Notes under the pieces: generated by a model
What the model saw: only the letters and a program-made list of their open reading frames with translations
Told to the model about the DNA's origin: nothing
The model's database searches: none
From: Pelobacter sp. UBA6093
GTDB taxonomy: Bacteria > Desulfobacterota > Desulfuromonadia > Desulfuromonadales > Syntrophotaleaceae
DNA length: 48,440 nucleotides
Assembly (NCBI GenBank): GCA_002435955.1
Contig: DIWZ01000005.1
Location: 81,616 to 130,055, forward strand
Direction of reading: 5' to 3'
Part shown: positions 7,547 to 18,044 of the stretch, piece after piece
Layout of the letters: each line of letters starts with the position of its first letter
How positions within the stretch are numbered: position 1 is the first letter of the stretch
Translations under genes and position numbers: made by a program

Positions 7547-8784
7547 AATATGTGATTATCGGCAACAGTGCGGCGGGCACCGCCGCGGCGGAAACGATTC
7601 GCCGGCAGGATCCGGTCGGTGAAATCATCATGCTCAGCCGGGATACGAGCTTTTATTCGCGCTGCCAGCTGCACCTGGTGGCTTCCGGGCAACGCTCACC
7701 ACAGCAGGCCAATTTTTTGCCGGCCGACTGGGCACAGCGCCATGGTGTGGAACTCCAGCTGGGGCGAACGGTGAGCGAAATCGACATGGCAAGACGTCTG
7801 GTGATTTGCGATAACGGCGAACAATTCGGCTACAACCGCCTGCTGCTCACCACCGGTTCGCGCAGCGCCCTGCCCCCGATACCGGGCATGGAAGGTCCGG
7901 GTGTCTATGGTCTGCGTCACCTGGGCGATGCGGAACAACTGCTGCAGGCGTACCGGAGCAAACAGCACATTGTCATCATCGGCGCCGGACTGGTCGGTTG
8001 CGAACTGGCCGAAGCGCTGGTGGAGGTCGGGCACCCTTCGGTGAGCCTGGTGGAGATGTCGCCCTATCCGCTGCCCCTGCAACTGGAAGAGGTCACCGGC
8101 GGGCGGCTGGGCCAACTGATGCAGCAACACGGCATCGCCATGTACTGCGGAGACGGCGTGACGCAGGTGGAGCGAAACGCGGACGGTACACTGGCGGCGG
8201 TACTCCTGAAGTCTGGCAAACGGCTGCCTGCGGACCTGATCGTGGCCGCCGCCGGAGTGCGGGCCAATACCGAGTTACTCACCCGTCTCGGTGCCGAGTG
8301 CAATCGCGGCCTCGTCATCGACGAGCGTTGCCGCACCAGCCTGCCCGACATTTTTGCGGCCGGCGATGTTACCGAGTGTCGCGACATGACCCTCGACCGG
8401 GTGATGAGCAGCGCCATCTGGCCGGCGGCACGCAAACAGGGTCGAGTAGCCGGAACCAACATGGCCGGCGGCAAGGCCTCCCTGCAGGAACACACCGGAC
8501 TGCGCGCTTCGGTGTCACTGTTCGGAACCAGCATGGTGTCGGTGGGGGCCGTATTCAGCCCCGCTCCCGAATGGCAAAAGCAGGTTTACGACTACACCGA
8601 CAGCCGCGGCAGGCTGTGCAGCAAAGTCTGCTACAGTGACACGGCAGGGATACTGAAAGCAGCCATCCTCTGGGGTGACATCAGCCAGGCCGGTGTCTAC
8701 GGCGAGGCCGTGGTCAAACAATGCATGCTGGGCGATCTGGCTCCCAGTGCCGTGCCCGACTATCTTCTCCAAGCTGTAGGCTGA
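7543..8784 (+). CDS. FAD/NAD(P)-dependent oxidoreductase of the CODH-CooF-FNOR cluster
   Basis: This 413-residue pyridine-nucleotide-disulfide-type flavoprotein has an N-terminal FAD site (YVIIGNSAAGTAAAE, about residues 3-17). It has a second Rossmann motif for NAD(P) (IVIIGAGLVGCELAE, about 145-159) and a late FAD-contact motif (DIFAAGDV). The family is NADH oxidase/rubredoxin-reductase-like. Placed directly after cooS and cooF with an ATGA overlap and a GGGAGGGGAG ribosome site, it is the FNOR component thought to pass CO electrons to NAD(P)+. The chosen ATG at 7543 puts the FAD motif at the N terminus, as expected; an in-frame upstream extension inside cooF is rejected. A terminator follows. 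Confidence 0.9.
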   Translation: MKYVIIGNSAAGTAAAETIRRQDPVGEIIMLSRDTSFYSRCQLHLVASGQRSPQQANFLPADWAQRHGVELQLGRTVSEIDMARRLVICDNGEQFGYNRLLLTTGSRSALPPIPGMEGPGVYGLRHLGDAEQLLQAYRSKQHIVIIGAGLVGCELAEALVEVGHPSVSLVEMSPYPLPLQLEEVTGGRLGQLMQQHGIAMYCGDGVTQVERNADGTLAAVLLKSGKRLPADLIVAAAGVRANTELLTRLGAECNRGLVIDERCRTSLPDIFAAGDVTECRDMTLDRVMSSAIWPAARKQGRVAGTNMAGGKASLQEHTGLRASVSLFGTSMVSVGAVFSPAPEWQKQVYDYTDSRGRLCSKVCYSDTAGILKAAILWGDISQAGVYGEAVVKQCMLGDLAPSAVPDYLLQAVG

Positions 8785-8824
8785 CCCACCGCTCCACAAG
8801 CTTACCTCCTCACTTGCTCTTTTG

Positions 8825-8861
8825 GGGCCGTCGATCCTTGCAGGTCGACGGCCCGATTTTT
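8825..8861 (+). terminator. Rho-independent terminator of the coo operon
   Basis: A perfect 10-bp stem GGGCCGTCGA (8825-8834) / TCGACGGCCC (8845-8854) with a 10-nt loop, followed by GATTTTT. Confidence 0.85.
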
Positions 8862-8878
8862 GCGCCGCCCCACGCTCA

Positions 8879-8914
8879 ATAAAAAAGGCCGGCCCCTGAA
8901 AACCAGAGGCGGCC
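8879..8914 (-). terminator. Minus-strand terminator-like hairpin
   Basis: GGCCGGCCCCTG (8887-8898) pairs with CAGAGGCGGCC (8904-8914) around an AAAAC loop, with one bulge. Read on the minus strand it is followed by a T tract (complement of 8879-8886). It faces the coo terminator and would end a transcript from the small minus-strand frame at 8993-9151. Confidence 0.6.
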
Positions 8915-8992
8915 TTGAAATGATTGGGATAGGATAAAAAAATCGGGAAACTTGTCGGGAATACCGTTTATTACCGATACCTGGGATACTCT

Positions 8993-9151
8993 CTACATCC
9001 GGGCATTGTTGAACAGTCTCTGCCAAAGGTTATATATGGGGTTTGGGGATCCTTTTACTCCGCCCGTGCTGCCCGAGCAGATAATGGAGGCCAGCAGATT
9101 ACGACGCATGACTTCTTTTTCCCAATTTTTCATGGCTTCTTTACCCGTCAT
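8993..9151 (-). CDS. Possible small protein, 52 residues, unknown
   Basis: A short basic open frame begins MTGKEAMKNW and ends in LWQRLFNNARM. I do not recognise it. Support comes from its surroundings. AAAGGTG lies 5 nt before the ATG, TTGAAA and TGATAA about 18 bp apart lie further upstream on the same strand, and a T-tailed hairpin lies downstream (8879-8914). The region is much richer in AT than its neighbours. The frame stays open upstream into the repeat at 9274-9322, but the start with a ribosome site is preferred. It may equally be a remnant. Confidence 0.28.
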   Translation of the reverse strand: MTGKEAMKNWEKEVMRRNLLASIICSGSTGGVKGSPNPIYNLWQRLFNNARM

Positions 9152-9273
9152 CACTACACCTTTTCGTTTCTCGGTTCCGACCAAAGTTGTTTCCTTTATC
9201 AAACCATATTTCTCTACGTTTTCAACCGATCTTGGGGAGTTTTCTACAAAAGGTTTCTGCTCTTCAAACAGCA

Positions 9274-9322
9274 AAAAGGTCGAAAGGCAAGTCAAATCAC
9301 TGGAGCCAAGTGCATAACCAGA
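9274..9322 (-). repeat. 49-bp dispersed repeat, copy 1
   Basis: The reverse complement of this segment matches 21307-21355 at 41 of 49 positions without gaps, beginning TCTGGTTATGCAC. Both copies lie between genes. On the strand reading away from TCTGG, both encode a similar short peptide, KRSKGK-x2-HWS-x-VHNQ, but no gene is evident. This copy sits in an AT-rich intergenic stretch. Confidence 0.7.
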
Positions 9323-9350
9323 TAATAATTTATCGATTTATGGAGGGGTC

Positions 9351-10187
9351 TCATTCAGAGGGAAAGACTATGGTGTCGATAAAGACTCGCCATTGTTTCC
9401 AATAGGACGGACCACCGACATTGTAGGTATCGTTGTGACCAGCCCCGGGGATGAGATACAGAGTCTTTGGCTTCGGGGCCTGGGCGAAAAGCTGGTGGAC
9501 CATCTTCGGAGGTACAATGTTGTCGCGCTCTCCTTGAAACAGGAGCAGGGGGCACCGCAGCCGGCCAATTTTCCCCAGGTTATCGTAGCGCGAGGAGAGC
9601 GCCCACCAACCAAACAGAGCATACGTTACCGGTTGGTGATGCCAGCCCATGCGGGCCACGGAGGTGAAGGCCGATTCCAGCACGAGACCGGCCGGTGCTT
9701 CCTCCAAAGCCAGTTGCAGGGCCACCGCCGCTCCCAATGAACGCCCGAAGTAGATCATTTGCTGCGGCGTCCATCCATTTTTCTTCAACCAGGCAAGCGC
9801 TCCGCGCATGTCGTTGTAACTGCCTGCTTCGGAAATCCGGCCCTCACTTTGCCCGTAGCCGCGATAATCGAAGATAAAAACCGTGACTCCGAGTCGATGA
9901 AAGTGGGCAAGGTTGTCGATACGGTGAGAGATATTGCCGGCGTTGCCATGGGCGAAAAGTACCAACGACTGCCCCGGCTCTCCCGGCACCATCCAGCCGT
10001 GCAGGCGCACGCCGTCGGCAGCGGAAAAATACACTTCCTCAAAAGTCAGGCCTGCCACTGCGGGGGTGGCGTGCAACATACGCTCGGGAAAGAAGATATA
10101 TTTTCGATCCATGGCCTGGAAAGCATTCGCGCCGCTGGCGAACATCAGCAACGCGATGGTCAAGGTTACCCGTTGAAAGGAAGTCAT
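9351..10187 (-). CDS. Secreted alpha/beta-hydrolase
   Basis: This 278-residue hydrolase resembles the BEM46/ABHD family. A signal peptide (about 1-22, ending SGANA) predicts export. The nucleophile elbow is GRSLG with Ser150, the acid is Asp222 in GERDNIVPP, and the base is His251 in GAGHNDT. The oxyanion loop HGNAGN (80-85) and the DYRGYGQSEG stretch (107-116) are typical of the family. The substrate cannot be read from the sequence; esters or thioesters are likely for this group. It stands alone, about 190 bp downstream of the end of the hybrid kinase gene on the same strand. Confidence 0.85.
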   Translation of the reverse strand: MTSFQRVTLTIALLMFASGANAFQAMDRKYIFFPERMLHATPAVAGLTFEEVYFSAADGVRLHGWMVPGEPGQSLVLFAHGNAGNISHRIDNLAHFHRLGVTVFIFDYRGYGQSEGRISEAGSYNDMRGALAWLKKNGWTPQQMIYFGRSLGAAVALQLALEEAPAGLVLESAFTSVARMGWHHQPVTYALFGWWALSSRYDNLGKIGRLRCPLLLFQGERDNIVPPKMVHQLFAQAPKPKTLYLIPGAGHNDTYNVGGPSYWKQWRVFIDTIVFPSE

Positions 10188-10381
10188 GGCATCTCCCTGT
10201 CGGTGGCCGTTGATAGCAGTTTATCAGACATAGCGGTTCTCGCCCTGCAACATGTCGATCCGCCGACACCTTGCAGTTGCTACCATGAAACGCTTGAAGC
10301 TGCTCGGATCCAGAGGGCCGTAAGCCTCAAGCCTTGGCATTGCGGGGGCCTTGAGCATGTGCCGTTTTATCCAGCGCTGGC

Positions 10382-14194
<3,813 letters not shown>

Positions 14195-14640
14195 CGGGCA
14201 CTCCTCTTCTTTGGACGACAGCTCACCAGCCGTTCCGTTCAGGCCTGTGCATACTACCTTCAGTGCCTCATATATAACAAAAAGTTGACAAAAAATTGAG
14301 GATTTTCTGTGGACGGCATCGTGGTTAATCTGGATCGGAATAATCAATAATGACCAGAGGATGCGCCGGTACAGCCTTGGCTTGAGTGTTGAGCACCAGA
14401 ACGCTACCGGATCCCAGCGAGTTTTTTTTGCGATTTGGTAGGCATTTGTGCTATTTAAAACCTTTTTGTGCTGGGAGTGAGTGAAATCCGGTTATGCAAA
14501 AACCAGATTAGCGGACCGATGGACCCGCCGGTGCTGCACATCCGGGCGCTTTTGGTCCAAATACGTGAATCGTTGTCGCCATCCTTGATTCACCTTGTCC
14601 AGCAGACATCCAAGCCTAAGCCCACCAATGGAGTAGCCTG
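14195..14640. other. Intergenic region between the hybrid kinase and the SEC-C gene
   Basis: This holds the divergent upstream regions of both genes. It is AT-rich near 14265-14300. I see a TTGACA at 14283-14288 on the plus strand but no convincing -10 partner. No repeat, RNA or coding frame with family support was recognised. Confidence 0.5.
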
Positions 14641-15762
14641 ATGAGCAAGATTAACCGAAACGCCCCCTGTCCTTGCGGCAGCGGACTGAAATTCAAGAAG
14701 TGCTGCCTTAAGCTGGAAGCATCTGACCCGTCCCGTCCCCTGGTGGAAGGTTTGCGTAAAGCCGAAGGAGAATTGTACAACATCCTTTTCAAGCAGGCTC
14801 AGCAGCAGTTGGGCCCCGAAGGCATCACCAAAGCCTGGCAGGCATTTTGCCAGAGCGAAGACGCCCCCCTCGACCCGCAGACCCAACCGGAGGCCAACAC
14901 CTGTTTTTTGTCCTGGCTGCTGCTGCATTGGCAAGCCGGCTCGGAAGAAACGCTGGCAGCCCGCTATCGTCGCCGCATGGATCACCGACTGCCCATCCTG
15001 CAGCGACGTTTTATCGACGAAGCCTGCAGCCAGCCTTTCAGTTTCTTCGTCGTAACGGATATCAAACCTGGCATTTCAGTGACTCTGCGCGACCTTTTCT
15101 GGTCAAGAGAAATCGAAGTTTACGAGCAGAAAGCCTCGACCCTGCTGTCCCGGGGCAACATCCTTTACACCCAGGTTCTGCCGCTGGACAACGTCGCCAT
15201 CTTTCTGGGCTGCGCCCCCTTCGCGATCCCCGATGCGTACCAGGTCCGCCTCATTGAAGTCCGTGACGCCATTGAGAAAAATCTCGGCAGCATCGATCGC
15301 GACACGCTGTTTTCCATGGCGGACCGGTTGCGCGCCTGTTATTTCGAGATCCGCAACGAGATGCAAACGATGGATGAGGAGCAGGCCCGGACGGATACCC
15401 CGGCACAGGCGGAGCAAGCCGCCGCTCCCGATACCAGCGACCGGTTCACTTTCACCCTGGACTGTAGCGTGCGCGAAGCCTTCGAGGCACTGCGAACCCT
15501 GAGCTGGAAACTGGATGACGATGAACTGCCCCCCGGCACCCGCCTGGATGATCAGGGACAGCCCTGCCATATGATTTTCCCCTGGCTTGAAAAGGGCAAC
15601 CGCAAACCCTCAAAAGCCGAGAACCCGGAGTTGGGCCGCATCATTTTAGAAGGCAGCCAATTGACCATTGAGGTAGCGGATACGGAGCAGAAGGATGCCA
15701 TGCTTCGCAAAATCAGCCGCCGACTGGGCAAACAGGCCACTTTGCAGGATGCTGCCGACTGA
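14641..15762 (+). CDS. SEC-C motif protein of unknown function
   Basis: The 373-residue protein begins with a SEC-C zinc-binding motif, CPCGSGLKFKKCC (about residues 10-22), like that at the C terminus of SecA and in YecA/YchJ proteins. The next ~250 residues are a soluble, mostly helical region I cannot assign. The segment around 240-260 is low-complexity, rich in Ala, Gln, Thr and Asp. The C-terminal ~110 residues begin at FTLDCSVREAFEALRTL and look like a separate domain. SEC-C motifs often mark proteins that touch the ribosome, SecB or nucleic acid; no specific role is claimed. It is a single gene, closed by a terminator. Confidence 0.75.
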   Translation: MSKINRNAPCPCGSGLKFKKCCLKLEASDPSRPLVEGLRKAEGELYNILFKQAQQQLGPEGITKAWQAFCQSEDAPLDPQTQPEANTCFLSWLLLHWQAGSEETLAARYRRRMDHRLPILQRRFIDEACSQPFSFFVVTDIKPGISVTLRDLFWSREIEVYEQKASTLLSRGNILYTQVLPLDNVAIFLGCAPFAIPDAYQVRLIEVRDAIEKNLGSIDRDTLFSMADRLRACYFEIRNEMQTMDEEQARTDTPAQAEQAAAPDTSDRFTFTLDCSVREAFEALRTLSWKLDDDELPPGTRLDDQGQPCHMIFPWLEKGNRKPSKAENPELGRIILEGSQLTIEVADTEQKDAMLRKISRRLGKQATLQDAAD

Positions 15763-15788
15763 AAGGTGCAAACGACAGCAAAAAATAG

Positions 15789-15813
15789 CGGGCCTGCTTC
15801 GGCAGGCCCGTTC
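15789..15813 (+). terminator. Hairpin terminator after the SEC-C gene
   Basis: CGGGCCTGC-TTCG-GCAGGCCCG, a perfect 9-bp stem with a UUCG tetraloop, followed by TTCT. The T tract is short. Confidence 0.7.
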
Positions 15814-15895
15814 TGAGTCCGGCCAACGTATGCTCCGGCTCCGGAGATAGCCATTGACACACCCTGCCGCCACGTCCTATGTTGGCAGGAACATG

Positions 15896-16036
15896 ATTCT
15901 CAAGGCGGGGTGAAAGTCCCCACCGGCGGTGATGTTGCCATGGTGCAAACAAGCCCGCAAGCGCCTGTCGCAAGACAGGGCCAGCAGACCCGGTTGGAAT
16001 CCGGGGCCGACGGTTATAGTCCGGACGAGAGAGAAT
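15896..16036 (+). ncRNA. FMN riboswitch (RFN element)
   Basis: This is the conserved RFN aptamer that binds flavin mononucleotide. It opens with P1 strand ATTCTC (15896-15901), continues with AGGCGGGGTGAAAGTCCCC and ACCGGCGGT, and closes with GCCGACGGTTATAGTCCGGA followed by the P1 partner GAGAAT (16031-16036). A variable helix lies between. It lies about 95 nt upstream of ribB, whose expression it should lower when FMN is plentiful. GAGAGAG at 16027-16033, which includes the P1 3' strand, can also pair with CTCTCTC at 16064-16070, giving a ligand-free alternative fold. Confidence 0.95.
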
Positions 16037-16088
16037 GCATCATTTGCGGGCCTGGTTGGCCTGCTCTCTCCGCCAGCAAGCTTCACTC

Positions 16089-16134
16089 CATCACGCCTTG
16101 GGATGTCAACACCATTTCAAGGAGCATCGTGATG
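16089..16134 (+). promoter_or_regulatory. Start-codon-sequestering hairpin of the ribB leader
   Basis: CATCACG (16089-16095) is the exact complement of CGTGATG (16128-16134), which contains the ribB start codon. The loop holds the AAGGAG ribosome site. No T-tailed terminator is seen between aptamer and gene, so the FMN switch probably acts on translation initiation. Confidence 0.5.
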
Positions 16135-16785
16135 TCTCAATCTCTGCTTGACCGTTTCGGAACACCTGTCGAACGTGTAAACAAAGCTATCGCCCGCCTG
16201 CGCCAGGGGCGCGGGGTATTGCTGGTCGACGATGAAAACCGTGAAAACGAAGGCGATTTAATCTTTCCCGCCGAAACCCTTACCCCGGCCCAGATGGCCA
16301 TGATGATCCGGGAGTGCAGCGGCATTGTCTGCCTCTGCCTGACCGATGAAAAACTCATGCAGCTCGACCTGCCTCCCATGGTCGACAACAACACCAGCGC
16401 CAACCAGACGGCTTTCACCCTGTCCATCGAAGCTCGTCACGGCGTCACCACCGGGGTTTCGGCAGCGGACCGGGTCACCACCATCCGCACCGCCATCGCC
16501 GATCATTGCAAGCCCGAAGACCTGGCCCGCCCCGGACATGTTTTTCCCCTGCGCGCACGCCCCGGCGGGGTCCTGACCCGGCGCGGCCACACCGAAGGCA
16601 CCGTCGATTTGATGCGTCTGGCAGGTTACAAACCGGCCGGCGTACTTTGCGAGCTCACCAACGAAGACGGTACCATGGCCCGCCTGCCCGAAATTGTCAC
16701 CTTTGCCGAGCGACACTATTTCACCGTGCTCACCATCGAAGATCTGGTGCTTGCCACCGAACAACTCCTGGAAAAATCGGCCTGA
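16132..16785 (+). CDS. ribB: 3,4-dihydroxy-2-butanone 4-phosphate synthase
   Basis: RibB converts ribulose 5-phosphate to formate and 3,4-dihydroxy-2-butanone 4-phosphate, the four-carbon precursor in riboflavin synthesis. The 217-residue protein has the same length as E. coli RibB and is a close relative throughout. The acidic active-site loop DDENRENEGD (about residues 33-42), GVTTGVSAADR and RPGHVFPLRA are intact. It is the single-domain form and lacks the GTP cyclohydrolase II domain of RibBA. The start is set by AAGGAG 7 nt upstream; the frame is open into the riboswitch but that part is not coding. A large inverted repeat follows the stop. Confidence 0.95.
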   Translation: MSQSLLDRFGTPVERVNKAIARLRQGRGVLLVDDENRENEGDLIFPAETLTPAQMAMMIRECSGIVCLCLTDEKLMQLDLPPMVDNNTSANQTAFTLSIEARHGVTTGVSAADRVTTIRTAIADHCKPEDLARPGHVFPLRARPGGVLTRRGHTEGTVDLMRLAGYKPAGVLCELTNEDGTMARLPEIVTFAERHYFTVLTIEDLVLATEQLLEKSA

Positions 16786-16787
16786 CG

Positions 16788-16832
16788 TGCATAAGCCGGG
16801 ACAGGCAACTCCTGTCTGTCCCGGCTTATGCA
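16788..16832. terminator. Long inverted repeat after ribB, probable terminator
   Basis: TGCATAAGCCGGGACAG (16788-16804) and its exact reverse complement (16816-16832) form a 17-bp stem with an 11-nt loop directly after the ribB stop. There is no T tract, so it may act as an mRNA 3'-end stabiliser or a Rho-assisted end. Confidence 0.6.
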
Positions 16833-16976
16833 ACAAACACTTTATCATCCGCTCACACAACCCTAATCAGGTCAGATCATCCTGTGCCTGCCTTAAACGC
16901 GTACCTGCTCCGACTACAAGCGAGGCATGCGGTTGCGGCATCTCCAACAAGGGACCTCAGGTCCGCCCCATCCTGT

Positions 16977-17015
16977 GGCGCGCTGCCTTCACCTCCTGGC
17001 AGCGCGCCTTTTTTT
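16977..17015 (+). terminator. Terminator with anti-Shine-Dalgarno loop, first of three
   Basis: GGCGCGCTGCC (16977-16987) and GGCAGCGCGCC (16998-17008) form a perfect 11-bp stem with loop TTCACCTCCT, then seven T residues. The loop contains CACCTCCT, identical to the core of the 16S rRNA anti-Shine-Dalgarno. The 140 bp before it (16833-16976) are not similar to the two units that follow. They may hold a diverged first small RNA; GGACCTCAGGTCC at 16953-16965 could form a small hairpin. Confidence 0.75.
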
Positions 17016-17031
17016 ACCTGAGTACCCCCTG

Positions 17032-17051
17032 TGCAAATGCACACTTTTGCA
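17032..17051. promoter_or_regulatory. Palindrome upstream of small-RNA unit I
   Basis: TGCAAATG-CACA-CTTTTGCA is an inverted repeat with one mismatch, ending 15 bp before the GGTAAT -10 box (17067-17072). It corresponds exactly to the perfect palindrome of unit II, so it is probably a regulator-binding site over the -35 region. Confidence 0.5.
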
Positions 17052-17078
17052 ACGCAGCTTTTCCGCGGTAATTCTACG

Positions 17079-17220
17079 CTAAGCCACGTGGCCGTTCGGC
17101 GATCGGTGTTGTAGACTTCAAGCATCAACAACACGTTGATACGAACGGTTGGCAAACTACAAACCAACACCTCCATCTTTTGGCGCGTTGCCTCACCTCC
17201 TGAGCAGCGCGTCTTTTTTT
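17079..17220 (+). ncRNA. Predicted small RNA, unit I, with anti-Shine-Dalgarno motifs
   Basis: The start is inferred about 7 bp after GGTAAT; the end is a T-tailed terminator. The ~140-nt RNA would contain CCACGTGG, a stem formed by TGTTG and CAACA, and a GTTGG/CCAAC stem next to a CACCTCC motif. The terminator hairpin (17182-17213) has a loop region showing CACCTCCT. In the terminator stem this unit has T-G where unit II has T-A and the first terminator has C-G, a consistent base-pair change. The CACCTCC motifs could pair with GGAGGTG ribosome sites of target mRNAs. No coding frame is conserved. Confidence 0.6.
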
Positions 17221-17250
17221 ACCTGAAAAGCCCCTGCAACCTATCCCCTG

Positions 17251-17270
17251 TGCAAAAGCACACTTTTGCA
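17251..17270. promoter_or_regulatory. Palindrome upstream of small-RNA unit II
   Basis: TGCAAAAG-CACA-CTTTTGCA is a perfect 8-bp inverted repeat with a 4-bp spacer. Its right arm occupies the -35 position relative to the GATAAT -10 box (17286-17291). It is conserved in unit I and is a candidate operator. Confidence 0.5.
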
Positions 17271-17297
17271 GCGCAGGTCCTCCGCGATAATTCTACG

Positions 17298-17440
17298 GTT
17301 AACCACGTGGTCGGTCGGCGATCGTTGTTGTAGACTCCCTACATCAACAACACGTTGATACGAACGGTTGGCTAATCACAAACCAACACCTCCATTATTT
17401 GGCGCGTTGCCTCACCTCCTGAGCAACGCGTCTTTTTTTT
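17298..17440 (+). ncRNA. Predicted small RNA, unit II, with anti-Shine-Dalgarno motifs
   Basis: This is the second copy of the predicted ~143-nt RNA. The -10 box GATAAT (17286-17291) is closer to consensus than in unit I. Inside, GTTGTTG (17324-17330) and CAACAAC (17345-17351) form a stem. CACCTCC (17387-17393) lies beside the GTTGG/CCAAC stem. The terminator GGCGCGTTGC/GCAACGCGTC (17401-17432) has a loop containing CACCTCCT and a tail of eight T residues. It is followed at once by a REP-like repeat. Confidence 0.62.
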
Positions 17441-17445
17441 GTCCC

Positions 17446-17478
17446 AGGAGGCTGTCGGACTCCTAGGAGTCTGTCGGA
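17446..17478. repeat. REP-like element, tandem head-to-tail half sites
   Basis: AGGAG(G/T)CTGTCGGA occurs twice with a 19-bp period (17446-17459 and 17465-17478), joined by the palindrome GACTCCTAGGAGTC. It matches the arm sequence of the complete element at 22535-22606. The next 240 bp (17479-17716) show no gene or repeat that I recognise. Confidence 0.65.
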
Positions 17479-17716
17479 TTTGCCAAGACTGGCCACCGCC
17501 AGGATGGTGCCGAGTACGTTGCCGGGCTGTGCCGCAAATAGCCCCCGATGCATTCCCGTCCTGGTCCAATCTTTCCCCTTGTCTTCCTCCTCTGAAAATG
17601 CCGCTCATGCATGATCCCCTTTAAAATATCCACCATTCATGCCCTTGCTATTGAATTCTCCCGACCGCATCCCAAATCGGACCACAGTGATTTTGAATAT
17701 GATGTTCAGTTTTTAC

Positions 17717-17745
17717 TTGACAATAAAGGTCAGCCTTACTATCTT
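17717..17745 (+). promoter_or_regulatory. feo operon promoter with DtxR/IdeR-like box
   Basis: TTGACA (17717-17722), 17 bp, TATCTT (17740-17745) form a good sigma70 promoter 40 bp before feoA. AAAGGTCAGCCTTAC (17725 onward) lies between the two boxes and runs into the -10. It has AAGG/CCTT arms and resembles the DtxR/IdeR consensus TTAGGTTAGCCTAACCTAA at about 11 of 19 positions. Iron-dependent repression by a DtxR-family protein is inferred; a Fur box is not obvious. Confidence 0.55.
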
Positions 17746-17784
17746 CCATGAAAATCGTTTTCAAATTCATACCAGGAGTTAACC

Positions 17785-18009
17785 ATGAGCCTTTGCGAAC
17801 TGCGTCACGGCCAGTATGCCACCATCGATAACATTGCCGATGAAAGCCTGCGCGTACAATTACTGCGTTTCGGCATTACCTGCGGCAGCAAAGTCCGTTG
17901 CCACTGCAAACTCCCCTTCGGACCCGTCGTCCTCAAGTTTGGCGCCCAGGAGATCGCTCTGGGTCGCGACATCGCACGCCAGGTGGGGATCCTTCCTGCT
18001 GCCTGTTGA
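17785..18009 (+). CDS. feoA: Ferrous iron transport accessory protein FeoA
   Basis: FeoA is a small cytoplasmic SH3-like protein needed for FeoB activity. The 74-residue sequence carries the family pattern: LRHGQYATIDNI near the start, LRFGITCGSKV in the middle, and GPVVLKFGAQEIALGRDIA with a hydrophobic end. CAGGAG precedes the ATG. It is the first gene of the feo operon, 35 bp before feoB, and lies 40 bp after the promoter. Confidence 0.92.
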   Translation: MSLCELRHGQYATIDNIADESLRVQLLRFGITCGSKVRCHCKLPFGPVVLKFGAQEIALGRDIARQVGILPAAC

Positions 18010-18044
18010 ACCCATGACCCATTGATATTTCGGAGGTTTGTTCC

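Larger units (their letters stand above)
17025..17440 (+). repeat. Tandem ~219-bp repeat, two units
   Basis: Unit I (17025-17220) and unit II (17244-17440) align without gaps from the promoter region through the terminator. I count about 23 differences by eye, near 88% identity. Conserved islands are an upstream palindrome, a -10 box, CCACGTGG, a 25-bp block around ATCAACAACACGTTGATACG, AACCAACACCTCCA and the terminator. No open frame is conserved between the units, which argues for RNA genes. Confidence 0.85.
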
